64,000 nt of DNA from Microbacterium allomyrinae (GCF_020682705.1 NZ_JAGTTN010000006.1:62001-126000); one strand, 5' to 3'; counted from the stretch's first letter, positions 25,357 through 34,345 are shown. The notes: generated from the sequence alone by a model not told the origin. Numbers and translations are program-made.

Positions 25357-27510
25357 ATGCCCGACACCACCACGACTCGCTCGGGTTTCGCACCCTCGGC
25401 GAAACAGCTCGCCGCTCTGCGAGGACACATCGTCCACACCCGAGACGGACGGCTCTCCGACACGCCGAAGGCCCGGCCGGCGAGGATCGACGAGTTCGTG
25501 ACCACGCCCGACGACGTCCGGCGCATCGTCACCGAGGACCTGCAGGCGTTCGTCGACGCACAGGGCGGCCGGACCGTTCCCGTCCTCATCTGGGCGCACG
25601 GCGGCCTGGTGAGCAAGGACGCCGGATTCGAGACCGCCCACCATCAGGTCGACTGGTGGAAGAAGAACGGCGTCTACCCGATCCACATGGTGTGGGAGAG
25701 CGGACTGCTGACCTCGCTGTCGGACGTGATCCGCGGCAAGGCCCCCGGCGAGCGCGGCTTCACCGACCTGACCGATGGCGCGATCGAGGCCATCGCCCGG
25801 GTGATCGGCGGGCGGAGCGTCTGGGAGGACATGAAGCTGGACGCCGCGGCCGCCTCCGTCGACGGCGGGGGCGCGGCGCTTCTCGCGCAGGAGCTGCGAG
25901 CCTTCGTCGCCGCGAACCCCGGTGCGATCTCGCTCCATGCCGCCGGCCACAGCGCCGGCTCGATCTTCCACTCCCACTTCGTCCCCCGCCTGTTCGACGG
26001 CGACGACCCGGTCGAACGCATCGACACGGTGACGCTCCTGGCACCCGCGGTGCGCCTCGACACCTTCGAAGACACGCTGCTCCCGCTCGCCGAGAGCAAC
26101 CAGATCGGCGAACTGTCGATCTTCACGATGAACGACGAGACCGAGCTGAAGGACCACACCGCGACGCTCTACCGCAAGTCGTTGCTGTATCTGGTGTCAC
26201 GATCCTTCGAGCCGGAGCAGGATGCCGCGATCGCCGGCATGGCGAGATTCCTCACCGCCTCGGGCAAGTCGATGCGCTATCTGGGTGAGAAGCCCGAGCG
26301 GCTGGTGCTCGGCCCGAAAGTGTGGGACGACCGACGCGCCACCCTGTCGAAGTCGCACGGCGACTTCGACAACGACCCGCCCACGATGGAGAGCCTCGCC
26401 CGCCGCGTCACCCAGCGCGACGACGTGGTCGATTTCCCCAGGAAGGCTCGCGAGATCGCACCGCCACCGGCGCCGGTGCCATCGACACCCGCGTCCCGCG
26501 CCGTCACGCTCCGGCGACGCGCCCTGTGCATCGGCATCGACGGGTACCCGCAGGATCCGCTGGGCGGCTGCGTCGCCGATGCGGACGCGTGGGAGGCGGC
26601 GCTCGGCGCGAACGGGTTCGAGGTGCGATCGCTTCGTGACGGCGAGGCGACCCGTGAGGCGATGCTCCGCGCGATGATCGACCTCGTCACCGGCTCGACC
26701 CCCGGCGACATCCTCGCGATCCAATTCGCCGGCCACGGCACCTTCGTCCCCGACCTCGACGGCGACGAGACCGACGACCTCGGGCCGTCCGACGAAGCAC
26801 TGTGCCCGGTCGACTTCCGCGAGGGGAGCCTCATCGTCGACGACGACCTCGCCGTCATCTGGGATCTGATCCCCGAAGGCGTCTCGGTCACGCTGATCTT
26901 CGACTCCTGCCATTCCGGTACCGCGAGCCGGGGCCTCTCGCGCCCCGATCTCGAGAAGGTGCCGGTTCCGGCGGGCACGAAGCGCCGTCTCGCGCCCCTG
27001 GACGCGGACGCGATCGCCGCCTACCGGGCCGCACGCTCGGCTCCGATCTCAGATGACCTCCGCGGTGCGGCGCACCGCAAGGTGGTGCAGGTCGAGGCGG
27101 GCCGGAGCATCAACACCACACGGGTGCGGCCGGACGCTGCTCGCCGCGAGGTGCTGATCGCCGCCTGTCAGCCCGACGAGGTGGCCCTCGAGACCAACGG
27201 GCACGGCGTCTTCACGTCCGCCGCGCTCGGCGTCTTCGCGGCGAGTCCCGGACTGAGCAATCGCGACTTCGTGAAGGCCGTGGTCGCTGCGATCGACGGT
27301 CGGTACGACCAGACGCCGCTGCTGACCGCGGACGAGGCCCGCGCAGGGCTCGCGCTGCTGTCGCCGGTCGTGGTGGCCGACGGCACGCAGCCTCCGCCCG
27401 CGGCGTCCGCCGCCGTGCGCGAGCCGACTCCCGCCGAGAAGCGCACCGCCGCGATCGTTTCGATCCTTCGCGCGACGGCCGATCTGCTGGAGGAGGGCGG
27501 CGCCGAGTGA
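25357..27510 (+). CDS. Alpha/beta-hydrolase-metacaspase fusion protein
   Basis: The protein has 717 residues and two enzymatic parts. Residues about 1-300 resemble an alpha/beta hydrolase (lipase/esterase type): an early oxyanion-type strand LIWAHGGL with H81, and the nucleophile elbow GHSAGS with Ser199. After a linker, residues about 385-690 form a caspase-fold peptidase of metacaspase type: RALCIGIDGY, IQFAGHGT with catalytic His460, and FDSCHSG with catalytic Cys518, then an acidic loop and the late YDQTPLL strand. AGAGGA stands seven bases before the ATG. The CHAT gene ends 18 nt upstream. The protein could process itself or another island protein and release or activate the lipase part (inference). 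Substrates are unknown. Confidence 0.87.
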   Translation: MPDTTTTRSGFAPSAKQLAALRGHIVHTRDGRLSDTPKARPARIDEFVTTPDDVRRIVTEDLQAFVDAQGGRTVPVLIWAHGGLVSKDAGFETAHHQVDWWKKNGVYPIHMVWESGLLTSLSDVIRGKAPGERGFTDLTDGAIEAIARVIGGRSVWEDMKLDAAAASVDGGGAALLAQELRAFVAANPGAISLHAAGHSAGSIFHSHFVPRLFDGDDPVERIDTVTLLAPAVRLDTFEDTLLPLAESNQIGELSIFTMNDETELKDHTATLYRKSLLYLVSRSFEPEQDAAIAGMARFLTASGKSMRYLGEKPERLVLGPKVWDDRRATLSKSHGDFDNDPPTMESLARRVTQRDDVVDFPRKAREIAPPPAPVPSTPASRAVTLRRRALCIGIDGYPQDPLGGCVADADAWEAALGANGFEVRSLRDGEATREAMLRAMIDLVTGSTPGDILAIQFAGHGTFVPDLDGDETDDLGPSDEALCPVDFREGSLIVDDDLAVIWDLIPEGVSVTLIFDSCHSGTASRGLSRPDLEKVPVPAGTKRRLAPLDADAIAAYRAARSAPISDDLRGAAHRKVVQVEAGRSINTTRVRPDAARREVLIAACQPDEVALETNGHGVFTSAALGVFAASPGLSNRDFVKAVVAAIDGRYDQTPLLTADEARAGLALLSPVVVADGTQPPPAASAAVREPTPAEKRTAAIVSILRATADLLEEGGAE

Positions 27511-27517
27511 GCAGGGC

Positions 27518-29266
27518 TCAACCGCGCGGACGCGCGTGCCGGAAACGGATGCGCGTGCCGGGCCGCGCCTGCGCGATCAGGTCGAGGCCGGCATCCGTCA
27601 TCACCGCGATCACCGGGTAGCCGCCCGTGACCGGGCCGTCCGCCAGGAGGATGGTGGGCCGCCCGCTCGGCGGGACCTGCAGCGCGCCCGGCACCATGCC
27701 CTCGCTCGGCAACTCGCCCTCGCGCGTGCGCCGCAGCTCGGGGCCCTCGAGGCGGACGCCGACGCGATCGGCACTGTTCGAGACCGTCCACACCGCATCG
27801 AACAGCTGCGCGACCGTGGCGGGAGCGAACCAGTCCGCGCGAGGGCCGGGGGCGAGTTCGAGCACGAGCTCGTCATCGTGAGGAGCGCCCCACGGCGACG
27901 GCGGTGCGACCGGGATCGGCGCGATCTCGTCGGTACGCACGCCCACCGTGTCGGCGGCCCGCAGCGCCGCCGGACCGAGGCCGGCGAGCAGATCCGTCGA
28001 GCGCGAGCCGAGCGCGCTGCGGGCGTCGAGACCGCCGCGCACCGCGACATACGCGCGCGCCCCGTGGGTGAACCAGTCCACGTGCAGCTCCGTGCCCGCG
28101 GGCCACTCGTGCGCCTGGTACGGATCGACCGCGCGACCCGCGAGCCGGATCGTCCCCCAGGCTCCGGTCACCGCGACCCACAGGTCGCGCTCGGCGACGG
28201 CGCGCAGGCCACCCATCGTGACCTCGATCGCCGCGGCGCCTTCGGGGTTTCCGAGGAGCCTGTTGGCGGTCCGCAGCGCGGTGCGGTCGAGTGCTCCCGA
28301 GACAGCGACGCCGACGGATGCCGCCCCCGCCCGGCCGAGATCCTGCACCGTCGCCAGCAGCCCGGTCTCGACGATCCGGATGCCGCGGCCCGGCGACGTG
28401 GCCGCGGCAGCCGGCACCTGCGCCCGCGCACCCGGAACACCTGATCCGCCCGACACGGGCCCGTCGGGCGCAGAATCACCTGCCGTCGTCGGCGCACGAG
28501 TTGCCGCGGCATCCGGCACCTGCGCCCGCGCACCCGGGACCCCTGATCCGCCCGGCGCACGCCCGTCGGGCACGGGATCCCCAGCCCTCGTCAGAGCACG
28601 AGTCGGTGCGGCATCCGGCACCGAGGCCGTGCCGCGCGCCACCGCTCGGAAGCGCACCCGGGTGCCCGGCGCGAGGAGAGCGGGGGACGCGGCATCCGGA
28701 TCGAAAAGAGGTGCGCGAGTCGTGCCGATCAGTCGCCACCCGCCGGGGGTCTCCCGCGGATACGCGCCACTGAAGGCGCCCGCAAGGCCCACCGCACCGA
28801 CCGGAACCCTCGTGCGCGGGGTGGCGAGCCGCGGCACGTCGAAGGGCCAGCCTTCGCTGACGAGGTATCCGAAGCCGGGCGCGAAGCCGGTGAACGCCAC
28901 CACCCACGCCGCGTCCGAGTGTCGGCGGATCAGCTCGTCGGCGCTCACTCCCAGCAGCGCCGCCGTCTCTTCCAGGTCGGCCCCGTCGTAGACGATCTCG
29001 AGGTCCGCGACCGGTGATTCGGCGGACTCGCTCCGGTGTGTGCCGGCGCTCTCTGCGCCGGCGCGCGCCCATGCTCGCGCCGCGCTGGCGTCGAGCACGC
29101 GCAGGTCGATCCGCACGAGCACCGTCCGCGCGGCAGGAACCAGGTCGACGACTCCTGTAGGGCGGGATTCCGCCAGCGCCGCATGCACCGCCAGCACTTC
29201 CCGAAGCGAGGCGACCTCGACGAGGAACGCGCGCTCCCCCATCGGCAGCAGCCGCGCACTCACCAT
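27518..29266 (-). CDS. pxpB/pxpC: 5-oxoprolinase subunits B and C fused (PxpBC)
   Basis: The protein has 582 residues. The N-terminal part (about 1-215) is the PxpB/KipI domain (ERAFLVEV start, GFAPGFGYL motif), and the C-terminal part (about 290-582) is the PxpC/KipA carboxyltransferase-like domain (TVQDLGR, VAVSGALD, SNSADRVGVRLEGP). With PxpA they catalyse ATP-dependent opening of 5-oxoproline to glutamate in the cytoplasm. A Pro/Ala/Gly linker at about 215-288 contains a 34-residue tandem repeat. I chose ATG 29266 because it overlaps the end of pxpA (ATGGTGA). Its 3' end comes within 7 nt of the convergent metacaspase gene, leaving no room for a separate terminator. Confidence 0.92.
   Translation of the reverse strand: MVSARLLPMGERAFLVEVASLREVLAVHAALAESRPTGVVDLVPAARTVLVRIDLRVLDASAARAWARAGAESAGTHRSESAESPVADLEIVYDGADLEETAALLGVSADELIRRHSDAAWVVAFTGFAPGFGYLVSEGWPFDVPRLATPRTRVPVGAVGLAGAFSGAYPRETPGGWRLIGTTRAPLFDPDAASPALLAPGTRVRFRAVARGTASVPDAAPTRALTRAGDPVPDGRAPGGSGVPGARAQVPDAAATRAPTTAGDSAPDGPVSGGSGVPGARAQVPAAAATSPGRGIRIVETGLLATVQDLGRAGAASVGVAVSGALDRTALRTANRLLGNPEGAAAIEVTMGGLRAVAERDLWVAVTGAWGTIRLAGRAVDPYQAHEWPAGTELHVDWFTHGARAYVAVRGGLDARSALGSRSTDLLAGLGPAALRAADTVGVRTDEIAPIPVAPPSPWGAPHDDELVLELAPGPRADWFAPATVAQLFDAVWTVSNSADRVGVRLEGPELRRTREGELPSEGMVPGALQVPPSGRPTILLADGPVTGGYPVIAVMTDAGLDLIAQARPGTRIRFRHARPRG
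28401..28620 (-). repeat. 102-nt in-frame tandem repeat in pxpBC linker
   Basis: The word CCGGCACC (or CCGGCA) with surrounding sequence recurs at 28411, 28513 and 28615, a period of 102 nt or 34 codons. The first two units are nearly identical over most of their length, and the third is partial. In protein terms the unit contains GGSGVPGARAQVP. It sits between the two enzyme domains and so only changes linker length. Confidence 0.75.
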
Positions 29267-30054
29267 GGCGCCCGCACCTCGACGCCTGCCCGATCCAGCG
29301 CGGCGCGCACGGCGCGGGCCATGGCCACCGCCGCGGGAGAATCGCCGTGCAGGCACAGCGACGCGGCGGCGCCCCCGACACCCGACGCTCCGATCGACGT
29401 GCGTGGGCCCGCGCCCACGATCGACCCGTCGATCGCCTCGACCTCGCCGGTCAGGGCGAGTCGGACGGCGCGCGCCGCGACCTGGTCGGGGTCATCGAGC
29501 AGGGCACCGGGCCGACCGCGCGGCACGAGGCCGCCGTCCGGCAGATAGCCGCGGTCCAGGAACGCCTCGCGCACGAACGGAAGCCCGACAGATGCCGCCG
29601 CCGCCGCCATCGCACCGCCCAGGCCGAGCATCGGCAACGGCCTGCCGAGGCTCGCCGCATGGCCGGCGACGGCGCGGGCGACGGCATCCGCCTGCCGGGG
29701 GTCCGTCGTCACCGCGTGATAGAGCGCGCCGTGAGGCTTGACGTAGCGGAGGTCGGCGCCGGCGGCCACGAGGGCGGCCAGCTGCTCGGTCACCGCGGCC
29801 TGGAGACCGGCCGGGTCCATCGACACCGCCACGCGACCGAAGTTCGCACGATCCGGATAGGAGGGGTGCGCCCCCACCGCCACCGAGAAGCGTTCGGCAC
29901 GGAGCACGGCCTCGCGCATCGAGGCGGCGTCTCCCGCGTGCCCGCCACAGGCGACGTTCGCGCTCGAGATGACGGCGAACAGGGCCTCGTCGTCGGCCGT
30001 GGGAACGCCGTCGACGGTCTCGCCGAGGTCCGCGTTGAGGTCGATCGCCGCCAT
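29260..30054 (-). CDS. pxpA: 5-oxoprolinase subunit A (LamB/YcsF family)
   Basis: The 264-residue protein has the standard length and motifs of the family: IDLNADLGE at the start, ANVACGGHAGD, GAHPSYPD, VKPHGALYH and the late CLHGDS. It forms the ATP-dependent 5-oxoprolinase with PxpB and PxpC. The ATG at 30054 is chosen because the family begins at this point; TACCGT stands seven bases upstream with no clear Shine-Dalgarno, so the transcript may be leaderless. Its stop overlaps the start of the fused pxpBC gene. Confidence 0.93.
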   Translation of the reverse strand: MAAIDLNADLGETVDGVPTADDEALFAVISSANVACGGHAGDAASMREAVLRAERFSVAVGAHPSYPDRANFGRVAVSMDPAGLQAAVTEQLAALVAAGADLRYVKPHGALYHAVTTDPRQADAVARAVAGHAASLGRPLPMLGLGGAMAAAAASVGLPFVREAFLDRGYLPDGGLVPRGRPGALLDDPDQVAARAVRLALTGEVEAIDGSIVGAGPRTSIGASGVGGAAASLCLHGDSPAAVAMARAVRAALDRAGVEVRAPW

Positions 30055-30061
30055 GGCTTCC

Positions 30062-30067
30062 ACGGTA
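30062..30067 (-). promoter_or_regulatory. TACCGT -10 box, leaderless pxpA
   Basis: TACCGT on the minus strand ends seven bases before the pxpA ATG. This spacing would put the transcription start at or next to the start codon. Confidence 0.4.
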
Positions 30068-30089
30068 CTGCGGCTCTCGGCGAGCGAGT

Positions 30090-30175
30090 CGGCAGAACTC
30101 CACGGATCCGCAATGCACAGCCCCGGACAGCTGCGCAACCCGGGCGTCGGGCGCTGACTCCGTGGAGTTCTGCCG
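30090..30175. repeat. 17-bp perfect inverted repeat, 52-nt spacer, between pxpA and dppDF
   Basis: Positions 30090-30106 pair perfectly with 30159-30175. The pair lies between the divergent pxpA and peptide-transporter ATPase genes. It may be a dispersed palindromic element, an operator pair, or a cruciform or RNA hairpin. The spacer itself contains CCCGGG-rich words. Confidence 0.65.
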
Positions 30176-30273
30176 GGCCCGCCCGCGCCGCGGCGGCGCA
30201 CCGCGCGTTACGGATGAGTAAAGGCTCACCGCGGACCAGTGCGCGAACCACACGCGCCGGGCAGGATGGGGGA

Positions 30274-32196
30274 ATGGCCCGAACCACCGAACGTCTCGCG
30301 GCCGGAGCGCCGCTGCTCCAGGTGCGCGACGTCGCCGTCGAGTTCCAGACGATCGACGGCCCCGTGCACGCCGTCGAGGGCATCGACCTCGACCTGTCCG
30401 CGGGCGAGACGCTCGCGATCGTCGGCGAATCGGGCTCGGGCAAGTCGACCACGGCGATGGCGGTCATCGGCCTGCTGCCGGGCAACGGCAAGGTCACCCA
30501 GGGCAGCATCATGCTCGAAGGGCAGGATCTCGTCGGCGCTCCCGAGAGCATCATGCGTCCGATCCGCGGCCGGTCCATCGGCCTCGTGCCGCAGGATCCG
30601 ATGTCGAACCTCAACCCCGTCGCCAAGATCGGCACCCAGATCGCCGAGACCCTGCTCGCCCACGGCCTCGCGACGCGTCGCGACGTCGACCGAAAGGTCG
30701 TCGAGACCCTCGCCGCTGCCGGTCTGCCGAACGCCGAAGAGCGCGCCAAGCAGTACCCGCACGAGTTCTCGGGAGGCATGCGCCAGCGCGCGCTCATCGC
30801 CATCGGCCTGGCGTGCGACCCGAAGCTGCTCATCGCCGACGAGCCGACGAGCGCCCTCGACGTGACGGTGCAGAAGACGATCCTCGACCAGCTCGAGCGC
30901 ATGACGGGCGAGCGTGGCACGGCCGTCATGCTGATCACGCACGACCTGGGTCTGGCCGCCGAGCGCGCCGCGCGCGTGGTGGTCATGAACCGCGGACGCA
31001 TCGTCGAGCAGGGCCCGGCCCGCCAGATCCTCGAAGACCCCCAGCAGCCCTATACCCAGGCGCTCGTGCGTGCGGCCCCGTCGGTCGCGGCGGTGCGGCT
31101 GCGCCCGGAGGTCTTCCGCACCACGGTCCCCGGCATCCCCCGCCCCGACATCGCGCCGGTCGAGACGACGGCGGATGCCGCGGTCGAGACGACGCATGCC
31201 GCGGCGACCGAGACGACGAATGCCCCGGCTGTCGAGACGGTGACGGATGCCGCGGCGGTCGAGACGCTGACGGATGCCCCGGCATCAGCACTCGCGTCCG
31301 CACACGTCCCGTCCACGGATGCGTCATCGGCCGACGCAGCGCGAGCCACAGGGCCGGCCCCCGCTGCGCAGACGACGCCCCGCGAACCGCGGGCCGCGGC
31401 ATCCGCCCCCGACTACATCGTCGAGGTCGAGGGGCTCACCAAGATCTACAAGGTGCGCGGCAGCAAGGAGGACTTCGCCGCCGTGAACGACGTGTCGTTC
31501 TCGATCCCGCGCGGCGAGACCGTCGCCATCGTCGGCGAGTCGGGCTCGGGCAAGACCACGACCGCCCGGATGATGCTCAAGGTCATCGACCCGACGGCGG
31601 GTTCGATCCGCTTCGACGGCCACGATGTCGCGACGCTCAAGGGGCGCGAGCTCAAGTCGTTCCGCCAGCGCGTGCAGCCGATCTTCCAGGACCCGTACTC
31701 ATCGCTGAACCCGATGTTCTCGATCGAGCGGATCATCTCCGAGCCGTTGGAGTTCTACAAGCGCGGATCGGCGAAGGAGCGCGCGGTGCGGGTGCGGCAG
31801 CTGCTCGACGACGTCGCGCTGCCGCAGTCGATGCTGCGCCGCTATCCGTCGGAGCTGTCGGGCGGTCAGCGCCAGCGCATCGCGATCGCCCGCGCTCTCG
31901 CGCTGTCTCCGGACCTCATCGTCTGCGATGAGCCGGTCTCGGCCCTCGACGTGCTCGTGCAGGACCAGATCCTGCGCCTGCTCGGCGACCTGCAGCGCGA
32001 GTACGGCCTGAGCTATCTGTTCATCTCGCACGACCTCGCGGTGGTCCGCCTCATCAGCGACTACGTGTGCGTCATGAAGGACGGGCAACTCGTCGAGGCG
32101 GCATCCTCCGAAGAGATATTCACCAACCCGCGTGATCCGTACACGCGGCGCCTGCTCGCGTCGATCCCCGGCAACGAGCTCGACATCGCGGTCTGA
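30274..32196 (+). CDS. Fused peptide ABC transporter ATPase (DppD-DppF type)
   Basis: The 640-residue protein contains two complete ABC ATPase cassettes. Cassette 1 (about 13-260) has GESGSGKST, FSGGMRQR and LLIADEPTSALD. Cassette 2 (about 378-635) has GESGSGKTT, LSGGQRQR and VCDEPVSALD. Each ends with the oligopeptide-type extension (QPYTQAL; DPYTRRLL). Between them is an about 100-residue Thr/Ala/Glu-rich linker made of loose repeats. It powers uptake through the two permeases encoded on the opposite strand just downstream. It faces those genes rather than joining them in an operon. Confidence 0.92.
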   Translation: MARTTERLAAGAPLLQVRDVAVEFQTIDGPVHAVEGIDLDLSAGETLAIVGESGSGKSTTAMAVIGLLPGNGKVTQGSIMLEGQDLVGAPESIMRPIRGRSIGLVPQDPMSNLNPVAKIGTQIAETLLAHGLATRRDVDRKVVETLAAAGLPNAEERAKQYPHEFSGGMRQRALIAIGLACDPKLLIADEPTSALDVTVQKTILDQLERMTGERGTAVMLITHDLGLAAERAARVVVMNRGRIVEQGPARQILEDPQQPYTQALVRAAPSVAAVRLRPEVFRTTVPGIPRPDIAPVETTADAAVETTHAAATETTNAPAVETVTDAAAVETLTDAPASALASAHVPSTDASSADAARATGPAPAAQTTPREPRAAASAPDYIVEVEGLTKIYKVRGSKEDFAAVNDVSFSIPRGETVAIVGESGSGKTTTARMMLKVIDPTAGSIRFDGHDVATLKGRELKSFRQRVQPIFQDPYSSLNPMFSIERIISEPLEFYKRGSAKERAVRVRQLLDDVALPQSMLRRYPSELSGGQRQRIAIARALALSPDLIVCDEPVSALDVLVQDQILRLLGDLQREYGLSYLFISHDLAVVRLISDYVCVMKDGQLVEAASSEEIFTNPRDPYTRRLLASIPGNELDIAV

Positions 32197-32230
32197 CGCG
32201 CCCGCCCGCCCGCCCGCCCGGACGCGTCAG
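32193..32230. terminator. Hairpin with (GCCC)n loop between convergent transporter genes
   Basis: An 8-bp perfect stem (32193-32200 with 32223-32230) encloses a run of about five CCCG units. It covers the stop codons of both convergent genes and probably acts in both directions. Confidence 0.5.
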
Positions 32231-33189
32231 CGCGCGCGAGTACGCGGATCCATGGCTTCGCGCAGGGCTTCGCCGAGGAGCGTGAAGCCGAGCGCCGTGA
32301 CCGTGATGCAGATGCCGGGCAGGATCGCGATCCAGGGGTTGACCGCCAGCTCGAGCTGCGCGTAGGTGAGCATGCGGCCCCATTCGGCTGTCTGCGGGAC
32401 ACCGCCGCCGAGACCGAGGTACGACAGGCCCGCCGCCTCGATGACGGCGGTGGCGAGGGTGAGCGTGGCCTGCACGATGACCGGGCCGACCGCGTTCGGC
32501 AACACATGGGTCATCGTGATGCGCCCGCGCCCGAGGCCGAGGGTCGCCGCCGAGAGCACGTAGTCGCTGGAGCGCTGCTGCAGCATCGAGGCGCGCAGCA
32601 GACGCGCGAAGATCGGCACCTGTGCGGCGCCGATGGCGATCATGATCGCAAGCGGGGTCTGCCCCATGAGCGCGGCGATCGACACCGCGAGCAGAAGCGA
32701 CGGCACCGACAGCAGGATGTCGACGAAGCGCATGATGAGGGTGTCGACCCAGCCGCCGAACGTCGCAGCGACGAGCCCGAGGATCATGCCTCCGATGAGC
32801 CCCAGGAGCGTCGAGACGATGCCGATCAAGAGCGACGCACGGGCGCCCCAGATGAGCTTGGAGAGCATGTCGCCGCCGAAGCGGTCCAGCCCCAGCGGGA
32901 ACCCGGGGATCTCGCCGGGACCCGGGATGTGCCCGGGGGTGATGTACTGCTGGCCCGGAAGCTCTTCGGGACCGTAGGGCGCGAGCCACGGCGCGAAGAC
33001 GGCGACGAGCACGAAGATCGCGATGATGACGGCGCCGACCCACGCGCTGGAGTTGCGGCGCAGCCGCCGGAAGACGTCGCGCCAGAAACCTCCGCCGCGT
33101 GTCTTCGCCGCCAGGAGCTCCTTGTCGTCGACGGAGGTGTCGTCGACGGGTCCGCCGCTCGGGGCGGGGGGAAGCATTGCGGACGTCAT
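32227..33189 (-). CDS. Peptide/nickel-type ABC transporter permease (DppC family)
   Basis: The 320-residue protein has a charged N-terminal tail, one membrane span near residues 40-62, then the five-span core typical of DppC. It carries the EAA-loop region DYVLSAATLGLGRGRI and ends in the family-typical REAMDPRTR. The ATG at 33189 has GGAGGT five bases upstream; longer frames are not supported. It lies 43 nt after the DppB-type gene and forms the inner-membrane channel with it. Confidence 0.93.
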   Translation of the reverse strand: MTSAMLPPAPSGGPVDDTSVDDKELLAAKTRGGGFWRDVFRRLRRNSSAWVGAVIIAIFVLVAVFAPWLAPYGPEELPGQQYITPGHIPGPGEIPGFPLGLDRFGGDMLSKLIWGARASLLIGIVSTLLGLIGGMILGLVAATFGGWVDTLIMRFVDILLSVPSLLLAVSIAALMGQTPLAIMIAIGAAQVPIFARLLRASMLQQRSSDYVLSAATLGLGRGRITMTHVLPNAVGPVIVQATLTLATAVIEAAGLSYLGLGGGVPQTAEWGRMLTYAQLELAVNPWIAILPGICITVTALGFTLLGEALREAMDPRTRAR

Positions 33190-33232
33190 GCCGCACCTCC
33201 GATCGGTTCGCTGATCAGCCGTGTGCGCACCA

Positions 33233-34237
33233 TCACTGCACCCGCACTCTCGGGTCGATGAAGCTGTAGGACACGTCCACCGCGAGGTTGATGAGCGCGT
33301 AGATGACGGCGATGAAGAGGATGAATCCCTGGAGGACCGGGTAGTCGCGGGTGAAGATCGCCCGCGAGAGGAAGGATCCGATCCCGGGATACGCGAACAC
33401 GGACTCGGTGAGGATCGCTCCCGACAGCAGCAGCCCGAATTGCAGGCCGATCGTCGTGACGACCGGCAGCAGCGAGTTGCGCAGGATGAAGCGCCCGCGG
33501 ATCGTGCCGCGAGAGATTCCCTTGGCCATGCCGGTGCGCACGAAGTCCGAGTTCTGCACCTCGAGCACCGATGCCCGGGTGATTCTCGTGATGATCGCGA
33601 GGGGGATGGTCGCCAGCGCGATTCCGGGGAGGATGAGGTGCAGGAAGGCGTCCCACGCGGCATCCCACTCCCCCGTGATGATCCCGTCGAAGATATAGAA
33701 ATTCGTGTAGTGCGTGGCGTCCAGGCGAGGGTCCTGCCGCCCGTCGGACGGGAGCCAGCCCAGCTGGACGGCGAAGATCCATTTGAGGATGACGCCCAGG
33801 AAGAACACCGGGATCGTGATCCCGATGAGGCTCGCGAACACCGCGAAGTGATCCCCGGCCCGGCCATGCCGCCGCGCCGCCCAGTACCCGATCGCGACAC
33901 CCAGGCCGACCGCGAGGATGATCGCGAACATCGTCAGCTCGAGGGTGGCGGGAAAGCGCCGCACGAACTCCTCGGTCACAGGCCGCTGCGTCTGGATCGA
34001 GACGCCGAAGTTGCCCTGCAGCAACTGGCCGAGCCAGGTGAAGTACTGCGCGACCAGCGGTTCGTTGAACCCGTACAGCTCGTTGATCTCGGCCACCCGC
34101 TCGGGCGTCGCCCGCTCTCCGAGCAGGGCCACGGCGGGCCCGCCGGGCAGCGCCCGCACCCAGAAGAACAGCAGCAGGGTCAACCCGAACAGGGTGGGGA
34201 CGAGCAGCAGAAGGCGTCTGCCGATGGTGCTTAGCAC
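33233..34237 (-). CDS. Peptide/nickel-type ABC transporter permease (DppB family)
   Basis: The 334-residue protein starts with a membrane span (STIGRRLLLLVPTLFGLTLL) and the ALPGGPA motif. It has the DppB periplasmic loop and the EAA-type segment DFVRTGMAKGISR, and ends FIDPRVRVQ. The GTG start at 34237 is chosen for its GGAG five bases upstream and because the first membrane span follows directly. It partners the DppC-type permease. Confidence 0.93.
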   Translation of the reverse strand: MLSTIGRRLLLLVPTLFGLTLLLFFWVRALPGGPAVALLGERATPERVAEINELYGFNEPLVAQYFTWLGQLLQGNFGVSIQTQRPVTEEFVRRFPATLELTMFAIILAVGLGVAIGYWAARRHGRAGDHFAVFASLIGITIPVFFLGVILKWIFAVQLGWLPSDGRQDPRLDATHYTNFYIFDGIITGEWDAAWDAFLHLILPGIALATIPLAIITRITRASVLEVQNSDFVRTGMAKGISRGTIRGRFILRNSLLPVVTTIGLQFGLLLSGAILTESVFAYPGIGSFLSRAIFTRDYPVLQGFILFIAVIYALINLAVDVSYSFIDPRVRVQ

Positions 34238-34289
34238 GAGATCTCCGGGACACGGGCGCGGCGGGTGCCGCACGGCATACGAGCGGGGG

Positions 34290-34332
34290 CGGATGCCTCG
34301 GCCCGGCGGGTCGCGCCAGGCCGAGGCATCCG
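34290..34332 (-). terminator. 14-bp perfect stem-loop between binding protein and permease genes
   Basis: Positions 34290-34303 pair perfectly with 34319-34332. The hairpin lies just past the stop of the binding-protein gene and before dppB. Such elements commonly cause partial termination or protect the upstream mRNA, so that binding protein is made in excess over permease. Confidence 0.6.
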
Positions 34333-34345
34333 TCGATTCAGCGTG

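Noticed and set aside
17753..27510. Reading the island as a recently acquired mobile element
   Set aside because: No integrase, transposase, tRNA or flanking repeat is seen, and base and codon usage look like those of the neighbours. It seems resident.
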